This document shows positions 20,389 to 30,528 of a stretch of DNA of 33,083 nt, one piece after another (positions within the stretch are counted from its first letter, which is position 1; each line of letters starts with the position of its first letter). A program made the position numbers and the translations under genes. This DNA is from Gammaproteobacteria bacterium (GTDB taxonomy: Bacteria; Pseudomonadota; Gammaproteobacteria; Pseudomonadales; Litorivicinaceae), in contig PAHG01000012.1 of assembly GCA_002705795.1 (NCBI GenBank), forward strand, positions 26,397 to 59,479, read 5' to 3'. The notes under the pieces are model-generated. The model did no database searches, was not told the origin of the DNA, and worked only from the letters and a program-made list of their open reading frames with translations.

Positions 20389-20405
20389 TTGGCACAGCAT
20401 GTGCA
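20389..20405 (+). promoter_or_regulatory. Sigma54 (-24/-12) promoter
   Basis: TTGGCAC-AGCAT-GTGCA: GG at 20391-20392 and GC at 20403-20404, exact N10 spacing; predicted +1 near 20416. Confidence 0.8.
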
Positions 20406-20415
20406 ACCTAAATTG

Positions 20416-20687
20416 GTGTTCGGGATAAGACCAATAAAAAAGAACGCTGCCAGCGAAAAAAATAACAAGATAGCTGGACAAGATTACGGTTCACTGTGAG
20501 AACTTAGGTTCATGGGAGCAGGATTGCTTCCCCAGGCCGATAAAAATAACAATGCGAAAGCTGAGGCCTTGGTTGCACGAATGCAACTTGAAGTTGAGAT
20601 TGCACACTGAAAGGTAATTTTTAGATGCTCGGACAATAAATATAAATGACGAGCAATTATATAGAGGGGCGAAAGCCCCTTTTTTAT
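20416..20687 (+). ncRNA. CrcZ-like Hfq/Crc-sequestering small RNA (candidate)
   Basis: Predicted from the sigma54 +1 to the intrinsic terminator. No supported ORF on +. AANAANAA motifs at 20433-20440 (AATAAAAA), 20461-20468 (AATAACAA) and 20545-20552 (AATAACAA), plus a near match at 20635-20642; hairpin GTTGCA-CGAA-TGCAAC at 20572-20587 and imperfect hairpin near 20513-20534. Same locus position as Pseudomonas crcZ (between cbrB and pcnB). Confidence 0.75.
20665..20686 (+). terminator. Rho-independent terminator
   Basis: AGGGGC-GAAA-GCCCCT followed by TTTTT; 6-bp stem with GNRA loop and U-tract. Confidence 0.88.
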
Positions 20688-20734
20688 TTCTCGGCTCTGG
20701 TATCATTTGCGGGTTATGCGAGTGGAGCCCTCTT

Positions 20735-22066
20735 TTGTTTTCGGTGTTTAAAAAGAAACCTTCCATCACTGGTATCGAGGTATTCAAAGACGTAATCTCT
20801 CAGGAATATCACGGCATTAATCACCGGGACCTCTCGCATGGGAGTCTCCGCGTTATCGAAATCCTCCAGCGGTCCGGTCATGAAGCCTATTTAGTGGGAG
20901 GGGGAATAAGAGACTTACTGCTGGGAAAAAATCCTAAAGACTTCGACGTCGCAACCAACGCTAAACCTGCTGAAATCCAAAAGCTATTTAGAAAGTCCCG
21001 CATCATCGGCCGCCGATTTCAAATTGTTCATGTCCGCATGGGGCCCGAAATCATCGAAGTAACGACGTTCAGAGGCGCCGCTGAAAACAGTCACAAGCGA
21101 CAAGCAAATGCTTCGGGGATGCTCGTTCGCGACAATGTCTTTGGATCAGTGGAAGATGACGCGGTTCGCCGTGACTTCACAATGAATGCACTCTATTACA
21201 ACCCCTCAAATAATGAGGTAATAGATTTCGTCGGAGGATACGATGATCTCGAAGATGGTGTAATTCGGATCATCGGTGATCCGGAAACGCGCTATCGAGA
21301 AGACCCAGTGCGCATGCTCAGAGCTGTGCGGTTTATTGGCAAGTTGGGGCTAAAGCTAGAGACTGAAACAGCCGAACCAATTCAGCGACTCGCCCCTCTA
21401 CTAAGAGACGTCTCTCCTTCCCGATTGTTTGATGAAATCCTGAAGTTACTTCAAGCGGGACATGGTCATTCAACATTTCCGCAGCTTTTAAAATATGACC
21501 TGTTGCGGCCTCTTTTTCCGCAATCTGAAGCTCTAATAACTGAAGCTGACAGTCTGCGCCATCGACGACTTATCGATCTAGCACTTTTAAATACAGATAC
21601 GCGACTAAACGAAGGTAAATCAGTCACCCCCGCTTTCTTATATGCGTCACTGCATTGGCCACAAGTTCAATATCGCTGGGTTGAACTGGAGAAGGAAGGG
21701 CACGGCCGGACACAAGCTCTAACGATAGCGTGCTCTGAAACGCTCGATTTTAATCAACAATTCATCGCCATACCCAAAAGATTCAGCATCACCATACGAG
21801 AGATATGGGAGATGCAGGTGAGGTTGGAAAAGCGACATGGCCGTCGCCCCGAATCGATCCTTGAACATCCAAGATTCCGCGCGGGTTATGACTTCTTGCT
21901 TTTACGAGAACGATCCGGAGAAATGCCGGGTGGTCTCGGCGAATGGTGGACTCAATACCAAATAGCCGATGAGGCCCAGCGTCGCGGTCTTATTGCAGCA
22001 GTCAATGACGGCGAACTAGAGCAGCCAAAACGCTACCCACGGAAAAAATCGAGGCAGCGTGACTAG
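20735..22066 (+). CDS. pcnB: Poly(A) polymerase
   Basis: AYLVGGGIRDLLLGKNPKDFDVATNAKPAEIQKLFRKSRIIGRRFQIVHV...RRDFTMNALYYNP; start TTG 20735 or GTG 20744. Confidence 0.94.
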   Translation: MFSVFKKKPSITGIEVFKDVISQEYHGINHRDLSHGSLRVIEILQRSGHEAYLVGGGIRDLLLGKNPKDFDVATNAKPAEIQKLFRKSRIIGRRFQIVHVRMGPEIIEVTTFRGAAENSHKRQANASGMLVRDNVFGSVEDDAVRRDFTMNALYYNPSNNEVIDFVGGYDDLEDGVIRIIGDPETRYREDPVRMLRAVRFIGKLGLKLETETAEPIQRLAPLLRDVSPSRLFDEILKLLQAGHGHSTFPQLLKYDLLRPLFPQSEALITEADSLRHRRLIDLALLNTDTRLNEGKSVTPAFLYASLHWPQVQYRWVELEKEGHGRTQALTIACSETLDFNQQFIAIPKRFSITIREIWEMQVRLEKRHGRRPESILEHPRFRAGYDFLLLRERSGEMPGGLGEWWTQYQIADEAQRRGLIAAVNDGELEQPKRYPRKKSRQRD

Positions 22067-22532
22067 CCAGATTTTCCTGTCACTGGGCTCAAACCTCAAT
22101 GATCCTGTCTCCCAGATACAACGAGCTATTAAGACATTAGCTAGCTTGGTCAGCACGATCGAATGCGCACCACTCTATCATTCCAAACCACTCGGCCCGC
22201 AAGATCAGCCAGATTTCGTCAATACGGTAGTTTCCGGATATACAGATCTATCTCCAGAGGAGTTACTAATAACCATCAAAGGAATCGAACGGCAACAGTA
22301 CCGGGTGAAGACCAAACACTGGGGACCAAGGACAATCGACATAGATATCCTTTTTTATGGAAACATCCAAATAAAAACCCCCGACCTCACCATTCCCCAT
22401 AAAGAGCTTTTTAATCGCCCATTTGTGACAATCCCCCTCCTCGACTTAATCCCCGACGGAATCACGCCAACAGGTGACCAACTCAAACGAAACCGCTACG
22501 ATTCGACAGGTTTGGTTCGAATCGATACATAG
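22059..22532 (+). CDS. folK: 2-amino-4-hydroxy-6-hydroxymethyldihydropteridine pyrophosphokinase
   Basis: 157 aa; IFLSLGSNLNDP, PLGPQDQPDFVNTV, WGPRTIDIDILFYG, PHKELFNRPFVTIPL. Confidence 0.95.
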   Translation: MTSQIFLSLGSNLNDPVSQIQRAIKTLASLVSTIECAPLYHSKPLGPQDQPDFVNTVVSGYTDLSPEELLITIKGIERQQYRVKTKHWGPRTIDIDILFYGNIQIKTPDLTIPHKELFNRPFVTIPLLDLIPDGITPTGDQLKRNRYDSTGLVRIDT

Positions 22533-22542
22533 GAAATATACT

Positions 22543-23340
22543 GTGGTGCAAATTACCCTCAACACGTTGAAAAGACATCGGGCTGAAAACACTAAGTTCA
22601 GTGTGGTCACCGCATATGATGCCTGTTTTACACGCATCGCATCGGAGGCCGGCGTCGACGCAATCTTAGTCGGTGATTCGCTCGGCATGGTTCTCCAGGG
22701 GCACAAAAGCACACTTCCCGTAACGGTCGCAGATATTGCATACCACACCCAAAGCGTCGCAGCGGCCTCTACGCATTGCCTTATTGTCGCCGACATCCCT
22801 TTTATGGCATCAGCAACCACACAAGATGCAGTCGATTCCGCTCGCGAATTGATGCAAGCTGGAGCACATATCGTCAAAGTCGAAGGCGGAAGTAATCTCG
22901 CAGACTTAATTAAACTGTATCTAGATCAGGGTGTCGCTACATGCTGTCATCTCGGATTAACGCCACAATTCGTTAATCAATTTGGTGGATATCGCGTCCA
23001 AGGCAGAACAGATGAAGCCGCAAAACGACTCATTGATGCAGCAGCCACTCTCGATCAAGCTGGCACAGATGTAATTTTACTTGAATGTGTTCCTAATCAT
23101 GTCACAGATGCCATCATGAAAGTCACAACAGTGCCAGTAATTGGAATCGGAGCTGGTCCATCAACCACTGGACAGGTACTCGTAATGCATGACCTATTGG
23201 GTATCACACCAGGTAAATCGGCTCGGTTCGTCAAGAATTTCATGGAAACTGCTGATTCGATTCAGGACGCATTTAAATTATATGATCAGGCTGTCAAGAA
23301 TGGCTCTTTCCCCGCTGCGGAGCATTGCTTTGAAAATTGA
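22543..23340 (+). CDS. panB: 3-methyl-2-oxobutanoate hydroxymethyltransferase
   Basis: FSVVTAYDACFTRIASEAGVDAILVGDSLGMVLQGH; GTG at 22543 (or 22546) preferred over the ORF-track start inside folK. Confidence 0.94.
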   Translation: MVQITLNTLKRHRAENTKFSVVTAYDACFTRIASEAGVDAILVGDSLGMVLQGHKSTLPVTVADIAYHTQSVAAASTHCLIVADIPFMASATTQDAVDSARELMQAGAHIVKVEGGSNLADLIKLYLDQGVATCCHLGLTPQFVNQFGGYRVQGRTDEAAKRLIDAAATLDQAGTDVILLECVPNHVTDAIMKVTTVPVIGIGAGPSTTGQVLVMHDLLGITPGKSARFVKNFMETADSIQDAFKLYDQAVKNGSFPAAEHCFEN

Positions 23341-23350
23341 TCAAACACCG

Positions 23351-24193
23351 ATGATTTTTAAAACTGTCGGTAACCTTGTTGAATTCCTCAGTAAGATACG
23401 TAGCCAAGGGAAAGCCGTTAGCTTCGTCCCTACAATGGGGAACCTGCATCAAGGACACCTCGATCTAGTTGATAAAGCCGCGGAGCTATCAAATATTGTT
23501 ATCGTCAGTATTTTTGTGAATCCAATGCAGTTCGGGCCGCATGAAGATTTTGACGCTTACCCAAGAACATTAGAATCAGACTGCAAATCGCTCGCAAATC
23601 GCCCTTGTGTTGCAGTGTTCGCGCCGACAGTTCGTGAGATATATCCAGAGGGAGTCAATACTGAAATCGATGTACCAAGCCTAACAACAATTTTATGTGG
23701 ACATCATCGGCCCGGACATTTCAAAGGTGTTGCCACAGTCGTTGCAAAGCTTTTGAATATCATAAAACCCGATGTCGCAGTCTTTGGAAATAAGGACTAC
23801 CAACAACTCCAAGTGATAAGAACCATGGTCGCTGATCTACTGATACCTGTGACCATTGTCGGCGCAGATACCACCCGAGAACCAAGTGGTTTAGCGATGA
23901 GTAGCCGAAATATGTATCTCTCTGCCGAGGAAAAAGAAACTGCCTCAATGCTTTATTCAACCCTGACAACTATCAGTGACGAACTACAAAATGGGACGCA
24001 AATTAGCGCTACGCTGAAATACGAAAAAGAGCGACTAGCGTCTGCTGGCTTCCTACTGGACTATTTAGAGATCAGGGACGCCGAAGACTTATCAAAATCT
24101 TATGTCGAAGCTGACTTTGCTGTCATCTTGGTAGCCGCAAAACTTGGCAGAGCGCGACTGATCGATAACCTTGTCGTCAATTTAAACCGATGA
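23351..24193 (+). CDS. panC: Pantothenate synthetase
   Basis: VSFVPTMGNLHQGHLDLV, SIFVNPMQFGPHEDFDAYPRT, VFGNKDYQQLQVI, SSRNMYLS; ATG at 23351. Confidence 0.95.
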   Translation: MIFKTVGNLVEFLSKIRSQGKAVSFVPTMGNLHQGHLDLVDKAAELSNIVIVSIFVNPMQFGPHEDFDAYPRTLESDCKSLANRPCVAVFAPTVREIYPEGVNTEIDVPSLTTILCGHHRPGHFKGVATVVAKLLNIIKPDVAVFGNKDYQQLQVIRTMVADLLIPVTIVGADTTREPSGLAMSSRNMYLSAEEKETASMLYSTLTTISDELQNGTQISATLKYEKERLASAGFLLDYLEIRDAEDLSKSYVEADFAVILVAAKLGRARLIDNLVVNLNR

Positions 24194-24195
24194 AG

Positions 24196-24224
24196 CAAAA
24201 GGCCTCACAATCTGCAAGGCCTTG
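24196..24224 (-). terminator. Possible terminator between convergent panC and pnp
   Basis: AAGGCC...GGCCTT inverted repeat; on the minus strand followed by TTTTGC. Confidence 0.45.
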
Positions 24225-24260
24225 TATAAAGTCTAGGAGGATGAGAACACCGTTCTCGAG

Positions 24261-26336
24261 TTAGATATCTTTCATGGTGAGTTTTATTCGACCGCGTGCG
24301 TCAACATCTAGCACCTTGACTTTAACAACGTCACCGACCTTCATATAGTCTTCAACGTTCTCAACACGTTCCTCAGAAATCTGGCTAATATGGACCAAGC
24401 CGTCCTTTCCGGGAAGGATATTAACGAACGCACCAAAATCGACGATTCGCTCTACCTTACCCTTATACAAACCACCAATTTCCGCCTCGGCTGTGATTGC
24501 TTCGATCATCGAGATTGCTTTTTGGGCTTTTTCTTTAGTCTCTGCATATACACGCACTAAGCCATCATCATCGAGGTCGACTGTCGCGCCAGAGGTTTCA
24601 CAAATGTTACGGATCGTCGCACCACCTTTACCAATGACTTCACGAATTTTATCTGGATCAATACGGAAACTATAAGTGCGTGGTGCTGTGTCAGCGACCT
24701 CGTCACGTGCGCTATCGATCACTTTGTTCATCTCGCCAAGAATGTGTAAACGCGCTTCTTGCGCTTGAGCTAATGCGACTTGCATGATCTCTTCAGTGAT
24801 ACCCTGAATCTTGATGTCCATTTGAAGCGCCGTCACACCATCGGATGAACCAGCAACCTTGAAATCCATGTCTCCAAGATGGTCTTCATCACCTAAAATA
24901 TCTGTCAAAACGGCATAATCCTCATCTTCTTTTACAAGACCCATCGCGATACCAGCGACAGGTGTACGTAACGGGACGCCCGCATCCATTAGCGCCAACG
25001 ACGCACCACATACCGATGCCATTGATGAAGAACCATTTGATTCAGTGATCTCACTAACAACACGGATCGTGTATGGGAACGTCTCTTCATCAGGGAGCAT
25101 CGCGTAGACGCCGCGACGAGCTAAACGGCCATGACCAATTTCACGACGCTTAGGACCAGACATCATGCCGGCCTCGCCCACACAGTAGGGAGGGAAATTA
25201 TAATGCAGCATAAAGGTGTCTTTTTCGTCACCCATCAGACCGTCAACAAATTGTGCATCGCGTAGTGCCCCGAGAGTCGTCACAACGACTGCCTGCGTTT
25301 CACCGCGTGTGAATACAGCTGAGCCGTGTGCGCGCTTTAAAGTACCGACTTCGCAGTTAATGGGACGGACCGTTTTTTGGTCACGACCATCGATACGTGG
25401 CAACCCTTGAATTACACGGCTGCGAACGACGCTTTTCTCGACTTTACTAAAGAGCTCACCAACGGCTTCGGCGTTCTCGCCCTCAGCACCACCAAGCGCA
25501 GCGATCGCATCCGAGCGAATTTCACCCAATGCGTTATACCGAACCATTTTTTCAGAAATCTGGTACGCATCAACGATACGCGACTGATACTGCTCTTTGA
25601 GCTGAGAAAATAGTGCCTCATTAACTGTTGGTGCGTCCCATTCCCACGCGTCTTTACCAAACTTCTTGCCGAAGTCTCCAATCGCGTCAATCGCAACCTG
25701 GAACTCCTTGTGCGCGAACATAACAGCGGACAGCATCTGTCCTTCTGTCAGCTCATCTGCCTCAGACTCTACCATCAGTACAGCATCTTTCGTTCCCGCA
25801 ACCACCATGTCGAGCCGTGATTCAGACAGCTCGTCAAATGATGGATTCAACAAGTACTGGCCATCTTCAGAAAAACCGACACGTGCAACCCCTAGCGGGC
25901 CGTTGAATGGGATACCTGAAATTGCTAGCGCAGCTGATGCGCCAAGCATCGCCACGATATCTGAGTCATGTGTTTTAGAAGCCGACATCACCGTCAAAAC
26001 AACCTGAACTTCGTTCATGAAACCAGCTGGAAACAGTGGACGAATCGGACGGTCGATCAGACGCGAAGTCAGTGTCTCCTTCTCGGTTGGGCGACCTTCT
26101 CGCTTGAAGTAGCCTCCAGGAATCTTGCCTGCGGCGTATGTTTTTTCCTGATAGTGAACCGACAGTGGGAAGAAATTCTGGCCAGGCTTTGCATTTTTTG
26201 CCCCGACGACTGTCGCGAGAATTTGTGTCTCGCCCATTGATATTAAAACGGCACCTGTTGCCTGACGCGCGACCGATCCTGTCTCCAGCGTGACATCTTG
26301 CCCGCCAAACTCAAATTGTACTACTTGCTTTTCCAT
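24261..26336 (-). CDS. pnp: Polyribonucleotide nucleotidyltransferase (PNPase)
   Basis: 691 aa; two RNase PH-like modules, KH ([28 protein letters not shown]) and S1 ([32 protein letters not shown]). Confidence 0.97.
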   Translation of the reverse strand: MEKQVVQFEFGGQDVTLETGSVARQATGAVLISMGETQILATVVGAKNAKPGQNFFPLSVHYQEKTYAAGKIPGGYFKREGRPTEKETLTSRLIDRPIRPLFPAGFMNEVQVVLTVMSASKTHDSDIVAMLGASAALAISGIPFNGPLGVARVGFSEDGQYLLNPSFDELSESRLDMVVAGTKDAVLMVESEADELTEGQMLSAVMFAHKEFQVAIDAIGDFGKKFGKDAWEWDAPTVNEALFSQLKEQYQSRIVDAYQISEKMVRYNALGEIRSDAIAALGGAEGENAEAVGELFSKVEKSVVRSRVIQGLPRIDGRDQKTVRPINCEVGTLKRAHGSAVFTRGETQAVVVTTLGALRDAQFVDGLMGDEKDTFMLHYNFPPYCVGEAGMMSGPKRREIGHGRLARRGVYAMLPDEETFPYTIRVVSEITESNGSSSMASVCGASLALMDAGVPLRTPVAGIAMGLVKEDEDYAVLTDILGDEDHLGDMDFKVAGSSDGVTALQMDIKIQGITEEIMQVALAQAQEARLHILGEMNKVIDSARDEVADTAPRTYSFRIDPDKIREVIGKGGATIRNICETSGATVDLDDDGLVRVYAETKEKAQKAISMIEAITAEAEIGGLYKGKVERIVDFGAFVNILPGKDGLVHISQISEERVENVEDYMKVGDVVKVKVLDVDARGRIKLTMKDI

Positions 26337-26355
26337 TATTTCCTACTTCCGATAT

Positions 26356-26372
26356 GCCGGATCTGATCCGGC
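26356..26372 (-). other. Stem-loop in pnp leader
   Basis: GCCGGAT-CTG-ATCCGGC perfect 7-bp inverted repeat between the rpsO terminator and the pnp start. Confidence 0.6.
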
Positions 26373-26379
26373 TAAAATG

Positions 26380-26407
26380 CGAAAACGGCCCCGAAGGGCC
26401 GTTTTCG
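26380..26407 (-). terminator. Strong UUCG-capped hairpin between rpsO and pnp
   Basis: CGAAAACGGCCC / GGGCCGTTTTCG perfect 12-bp stem, TTCG loop on the minus strand. Confidence 0.75.
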
Positions 26408-26418
26408 TTTTGGTCCGA

Positions 26419-26688
26419 TTAACGGCGAAGACCAAGTTCTTTGATCAATGCTGCGTAACGGCCCAGATCCCTCGACTTCAGATAGTCGAGAAGCTTACGA
26501 CGCTGATTAACCATCCGAATCAAACCGCGACGACTGTGGTGGTCATGAATGTTCTTTTTAAAGTGACTCTGAAGAGCTTCAATATTAGCAGTCAACAGGG
26601 CAACCTGAACTTCCGGTGAGCCTGTATCGTTATCGCCACGACCAAACTTCCCAACTATTTCAGCCTTCTTCTCTACTGATAAAGCCAT
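26419..26688 (-). CDS. rpsO: 30S ribosomal protein S15
   Basis: 89 aa; [49 protein letters not shown]. Confidence 0.97.
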   Translation of the reverse strand: MALSVEKKAEIVGKFGRGDNDTGSPEVQVALLTANIEALQSHFKKNIHDHHSRRGLIRMVNQRRKLLDYLKSRDLGRYAALIKELGLRR

Positions 26689-26717
26689 TTTTTACTCCTA
26701 CGATGGCATGCCCGACC

Positions 26718-27674
26718 TTATTGGCCAGAATCCGGGCTGCCGCGCATGCCAGCAGCAGCCGGAGATAGCATCCGCTTTGCGCTGATTATCCCGTTAGAAT
26801 CAACGGACACCAGACCGACAAAAGGACCCCCTGTAAAATAGGCGCGCATAGTATCGCACACATTAACCCCTTTTCCAGAAAGTTTTTGTCCTTTAATAAG
26901 AGTTATACATTCATTATCCGTAAACTCGATCCGTGGAAATTGACTCAAGATCGCATCGATAGGTAGCAGCGAAGATTCAAGTGTTGCATAGCCACGCTTT
27001 TGCTGTGATTCGATTGTACTCCATGGCTGCGCTTGGTCTAGCGAAAATCCACCCGACAGATCGCGCCGCAACCGACTCAGATGCGCGACGGTTCCAAGCG
27101 ACTTACCGATCGTTTCAGCGAGGCTCCGTATATATGTGCCTTTGGAGCATCGGACACTGATATCGATCCAACCCTCACCTGCATCAAACCGCACAAGCTT
27201 GTTACTCAAGATTTGAATTGCTCGCGGAGGCCGCTCAATTTCCCGGCCCTGACGAGCCCATCTATACAGGGGCTTCCCTCGATATTTGAGCGCCGATACC
27301 ATTGGAGGTATTTGCATAAGCGAGCCCGTGAGCGAATCCAGCGCAGCCACTATGATATGTTCCGTTAATTCAGGAATTGGCTTGACTAAAATAACATCGC
27401 CGTCGGCATCAAGCGTATTGGTCGTAGAACCGAGTTGAACACGCGCGAGATAACCTTTGTTCGCATCGAGGCCGTACTGACTGAACTTAGTAGCCTCTCC
27501 AAATACGACAGGCAAAACACCAGTCGCCATAGGGTCAAGCGAACCCGTATGTCCGACCTTTTTTGCATTAGACCATCTCTTCAATCGACTCACCACGCCA
27601 TTAGAGGTAAGGCCAGAAGGCTTGTCCACAACCAAGATCCCGTTTACATCGCGGCCCTTGTCGCTCTTACCCAT
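26718..27674 (-). CDS. truB: tRNA pseudouridine(55) synthase
   Basis: 318 aa; GILVVDKPSGLTSNGVVSRLKR, KVGHTGSLDPMATGVLPVVFGEATKFSQYGLDANKGY. Confidence 0.95.
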   Translation of the reverse strand: MGKSDKGRDVNGILVVDKPSGLTSNGVVSRLKRWSNAKKVGHTGSLDPMATGVLPVVFGEATKFSQYGLDANKGYLARVQLGSTTNTLDADGDVILVKPIPELTEHIIVAALDSLTGSLMQIPPMVSALKYRGKPLYRWARQGREIERPPRAIQILSNKLVRFDAGEGWIDISVRCSKGTYIRSLAETIGKSLGTVAHLSRLRRDLSGGFSLDQAQPWSTIESQQKRGYATLESSLLPIDAILSQFPRIEFTDNECITLIKGQKLSGKGVNVCDTMRAYFTGGPFVGLVSVDSNGIISAKRMLSPAAAGMRGSPDSGQ

Positions 27675-28045
27675 TAGCTTTTCTGGTCACTCTTCAATGC
27701 TTGATGGATAAGCTCGTTAATTCTTGCCCCGCGCTTTAATGAATCGTCGTAGTGAAATCGTAAATGCGGAACTTTACGGACTCTCAGGCCGCGACCAAGC
27801 TCCGTTCGCAAAAATACCGAAGCCTCATTCAGGATTGCGAGACTCTCAACAATCTCCTCATCAACGTCTCCAGGCACTAATACCGTGACATTCACATCGG
27901 CATAGGATAAGTCTTTCGATAGTTGAACGAAGTTAACTGTCACCATTCCAATACGAGGATCTTTCAACTCGCGCTGGATAAGCAGAGCAAGATCTCTCTT
28001 GATCCGCTCACCTAACCGTTGCGCACGATTAAATTCCGCCGGCAT
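27674..28045 (-). CDS. rbfA: Ribosome-binding factor A
   Basis: 123 aa; RAQRLGERIKRDLALLIQRELKDPRIGMVTV; between infB and truB. Confidence 0.95.
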   Translation of the reverse strand: MPAEFNRAQRLGERIKRDLALLIQRELKDPRIGMVTVNFVQLSKDLSYADVNVTVLVPGDVDEEIVESLAILNEASVFLRTELGRGLRVRKVPHLRFHYDDSLKRGARINELIHQALKSDQKS

Positions 28046-30525
28046 TAGATTTTCCGTGCAACCTCGCGCACATCGAACACCTCAATTTTGTCGCCTGACT
28101 TCACATCTGTGTAGTTCTTCACGCCGATACCACACTCAGTACCATTCCGAACTTCGTTAACGTCATCTTTAAATCTGCGAAGAGATTCAAGCTCACCCTC
28201 ATAAATCACGACGTTATCACGCAGTACACGAATCTTCTTGTTTCGATAAACGATACCTTCAATCACCATACATCCGGCGATTTGACCAAATTTTGGTGAA
28301 TTGAAGACATCCCTTACTTCGGCTACACCCACAATTTCCTCGCGAAGCTCAGGTGCAAGAAGACCTGACATAGCAGCTTTCACATCATCCACAATGTCAT
28401 AAATAACGCTGTAGTAGCGGAGCTCAATACCATCACGCTCGATCACCTGACGGGCGCCAGCATCTGCACGCACATTAAAGCCCAGGACAATCGCGCCTGC
28501 AGATGACGCAAGCGTCGCATCCGATTCCGTGATTCCACCGACACCTTGAACGACTATGTGCACACGCACTTCATCAGTAGCTAGCTTAAGGAGCGCAGCC
28601 GATAATGCTTCTAGTGTGCCTCTTACGTCAGTTTTCAGAACGATGTTGAGGTTCGAAACCTCACCAGCCTCCATATTTGCGAACATTTGATCGAGCTTTT
28701 GTGCGTGCTGACGCTTGTGTTCAGCATCACGTGTTCGCTCAGAACGGAATTCTGCTACTTCACGAGCCTTACGTTCATTCTCGAGAACTATGAGTTCATC
28801 ACCCGCATCCGGGGTTCCGGATAAACCAAGAATCTCAACAGGAATCGACGGGCCAGCCTGCTTGATTTGCTTACCGTTTTCATCAACTAATGCACGCACT
28901 TTACCCACCTGCTCACCGGCGAGGATAGCGTCACCAACTTTCAGAAGACCATTTTGTATGAGCATTGTCGCAACAGGACCACGACCTCTGTCTAGACGTG
29001 ATTCTATAACTATGCCCCGAGCAAAGCCCTCAGGAACAGCCATCAACTCCAACAATTCAGCCTGCAGCAATACTGCTTCAAGAAGCTCATCAATACCTTG
29101 GCCAGTATGCGCACTCACTGGAATAAACTGCACATCACCACCCCAATCTTCTGGGATGACTTCTCGGCTCGCCAATTCGGTTTTCACACGATCTGGGTCC
29201 GCCTCTTCCTTATCAACTTTATTCACTGCAACAACCATCGGAACACCAGCCGCACGCGCATGCTGAACCGCTTCTTCCGTCTGAGGCATCACGCCATCAT
29301 CCGCTGCAACCACAAGGATAACGATGTCAGTCACTTGAGCACCACGTGCGCGCATACTTGTAAAGGCCGCGTGACCTGGCGTGTCAATGAAGGTAATCAT
29401 GCCGTTATCTGTGTTTACGTGATAGGCGCCAATATGCTGAGTGATCCCGCCAGCCTCGCCAGCCGCAACACGTGATTTACGAATCCGATCCAGTAGCGAC
29501 GTTTTACCATGGTCAACATGGCCCATGACCGTCACGACCGGTGCCCGTGGGACTCGCTCCCCTTTTAGCTCTTGATAGTCGTCAAGTACTGATTGTTCGA
29601 GAGCATCATCAGCCACGACCTCAATCTTGTGACCCATCTCTTCGACTACAAGAACTGCAGTATCTTCATCCAACACCTGATTTATCGTAGCCATGACACC
29701 CATTTTCATCAAAATCTTAATCAGCTCTCCTGACTTCACGGCCATTTGGCTCGCCAACTCGGCAACGGTGACGGGTCCTGAAATTTTTACTTCACGGATA
29801 ATTGGCGCCGCAGGCTTCTCAAATTTGTGCGAAGACAATTCTTCGGCTGCCTTACCTGGCTTCCGTTTACCGCGCAATTTAGGTCCACGCTCGTCTTCAA
29901 CAGAAACGATCTTTCCTCGTTTGTCGTCGCGCTTTCCAGCCGGCTTATTAGAACGACGCGGTTCGTCATCGTCGCTAGGACGGTCGCGACGCATATGTGG
30001 TTCTTTCTTGTGGCGACGACCATCATCTTCTTTTGGTGGTGGAGGCGGTTCTAGGATCACTGGATCAACAACCTCTCCAATAATCTCTTTGGCCGCCGGG
30101 GTTATTTCAGAAGCACTCGAACTGGCCTCGGTAGCATTTTCTAATTCTCCAACCTGAGGATCTGCATGCTCATTAACTCCCTCAACTTCACGTGATTTAA
30201 CTTCGTCAATTTCGCGCTGCTTTTCAGCCTCAGCGGTTAAGTCCCTGTGGACATAGGTACGCTTCTTCCGCACTTCCACGTTAACCGCACCTGCACCAGC
30301 CTTAATAGTTGAAGTCGACTTACGACGTAACGTCACCTTGGCTGGTTCGGCAGAGACTCTTGCTTGCCCCGAGCGAATATGTGCAAGTAATTTCTGTTTC
30401 TCATTGTCAGTAACGACATCATCAGAGGAAGACTTATCGATTCCCGCTCCGGTCATCTGAGAAAGTAATTGTTCAGTTGTAATGCCAACGAGTGTGGCCA
30501 GCTGCTTTACTGTTGTATCAGACAA
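28045..30525 (-). CDS. infB: Translation initiation factor IF-2
   Basis: 826 aa; [53 protein letters not shown]. Confidence 0.97.
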   Translation of the reverse strand: MSDTTVKQLATLVGITTEQLLSQMTGAGIDKSSSDDVVTDNEKQKLLAHIRSGQARVSAEPAKVTLRRKSTSTIKAGAGAVNVEVRKKRTYVHRDLTAEAEKQREIDEVKSREVEGVNEHADPQVGELENATEASSSASEITPAAKEIIGEVVDPVILEPPPPPKEDDGRRHKKEPHMRRDRPSDDDEPRRSNKPAGKRDDKRGKIVSVEDERGPKLRGKRKPGKAAEELSSHKFEKPAAPIIREVKISGPVTVAELASQMAVKSGELIKILMKMGVMATINQVLDEDTAVLVVEEMGHKIEVVADDALEQSVLDDYQELKGERVPRAPVVTVMGHVDHGKTSLLDRIRKSRVAAGEAGGITQHIGAYHVNTDNGMITFIDTPGHAAFTSMRARGAQVTDIVILVVAADDGVMPQTEEAVQHARAAGVPMVVAVNKVDKEEADPDRVKTELASREVIPEDWGGDVQFIPVSAHTGQGIDELLEAVLLQAELLELMAVPEGFARGIVIESRLDRGRGPVATMLIQNGLLKVGDAILAGEQVGKVRALVDENGKQIKQAGPSIPVEILGLSGTPDAGDELIVLENERKAREVAEFRSERTRDAEHKRQHAQKLDQMFANMEAGEVSNLNIVLKTDVRGTLEALSAALLKLATDEVRVHIVVQGVGGITESDATLASSAGAIVLGFNVRADAGARQVIERDGIELRYYSVIYDIVDDVKAAMSGLLAPELREEIVGVAEVRDVFNSPKFGQIAGCMVIEGIVYRNKKIRVLRDNVVIYEGELESLRRFKDDVNEVRNGTECGIGVKNYTDVKSGDKIEVFDVREVARKI

Positions 30526-30528
30526 AAC

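Noticed and set aside
20491-20787. 98-aa minus-strand ORF overlapping the candidate sRNA
   Set aside because: No recognisable family or clear RBS; runs antisense through the terminator and into pcnB; the interval is better explained as ncRNA plus pcnB 5' region.
24194-24260. Missing panD after panC as a finding
   Set aside because: panD is commonly unlinked; absence from this window says little.
29693-30157. 154-aa plus-strand Ser/Pro-rich ORF
   Set aside because: Shadow of infB on the opposite strand; composition reflects the charged IF-2 N-terminal region.
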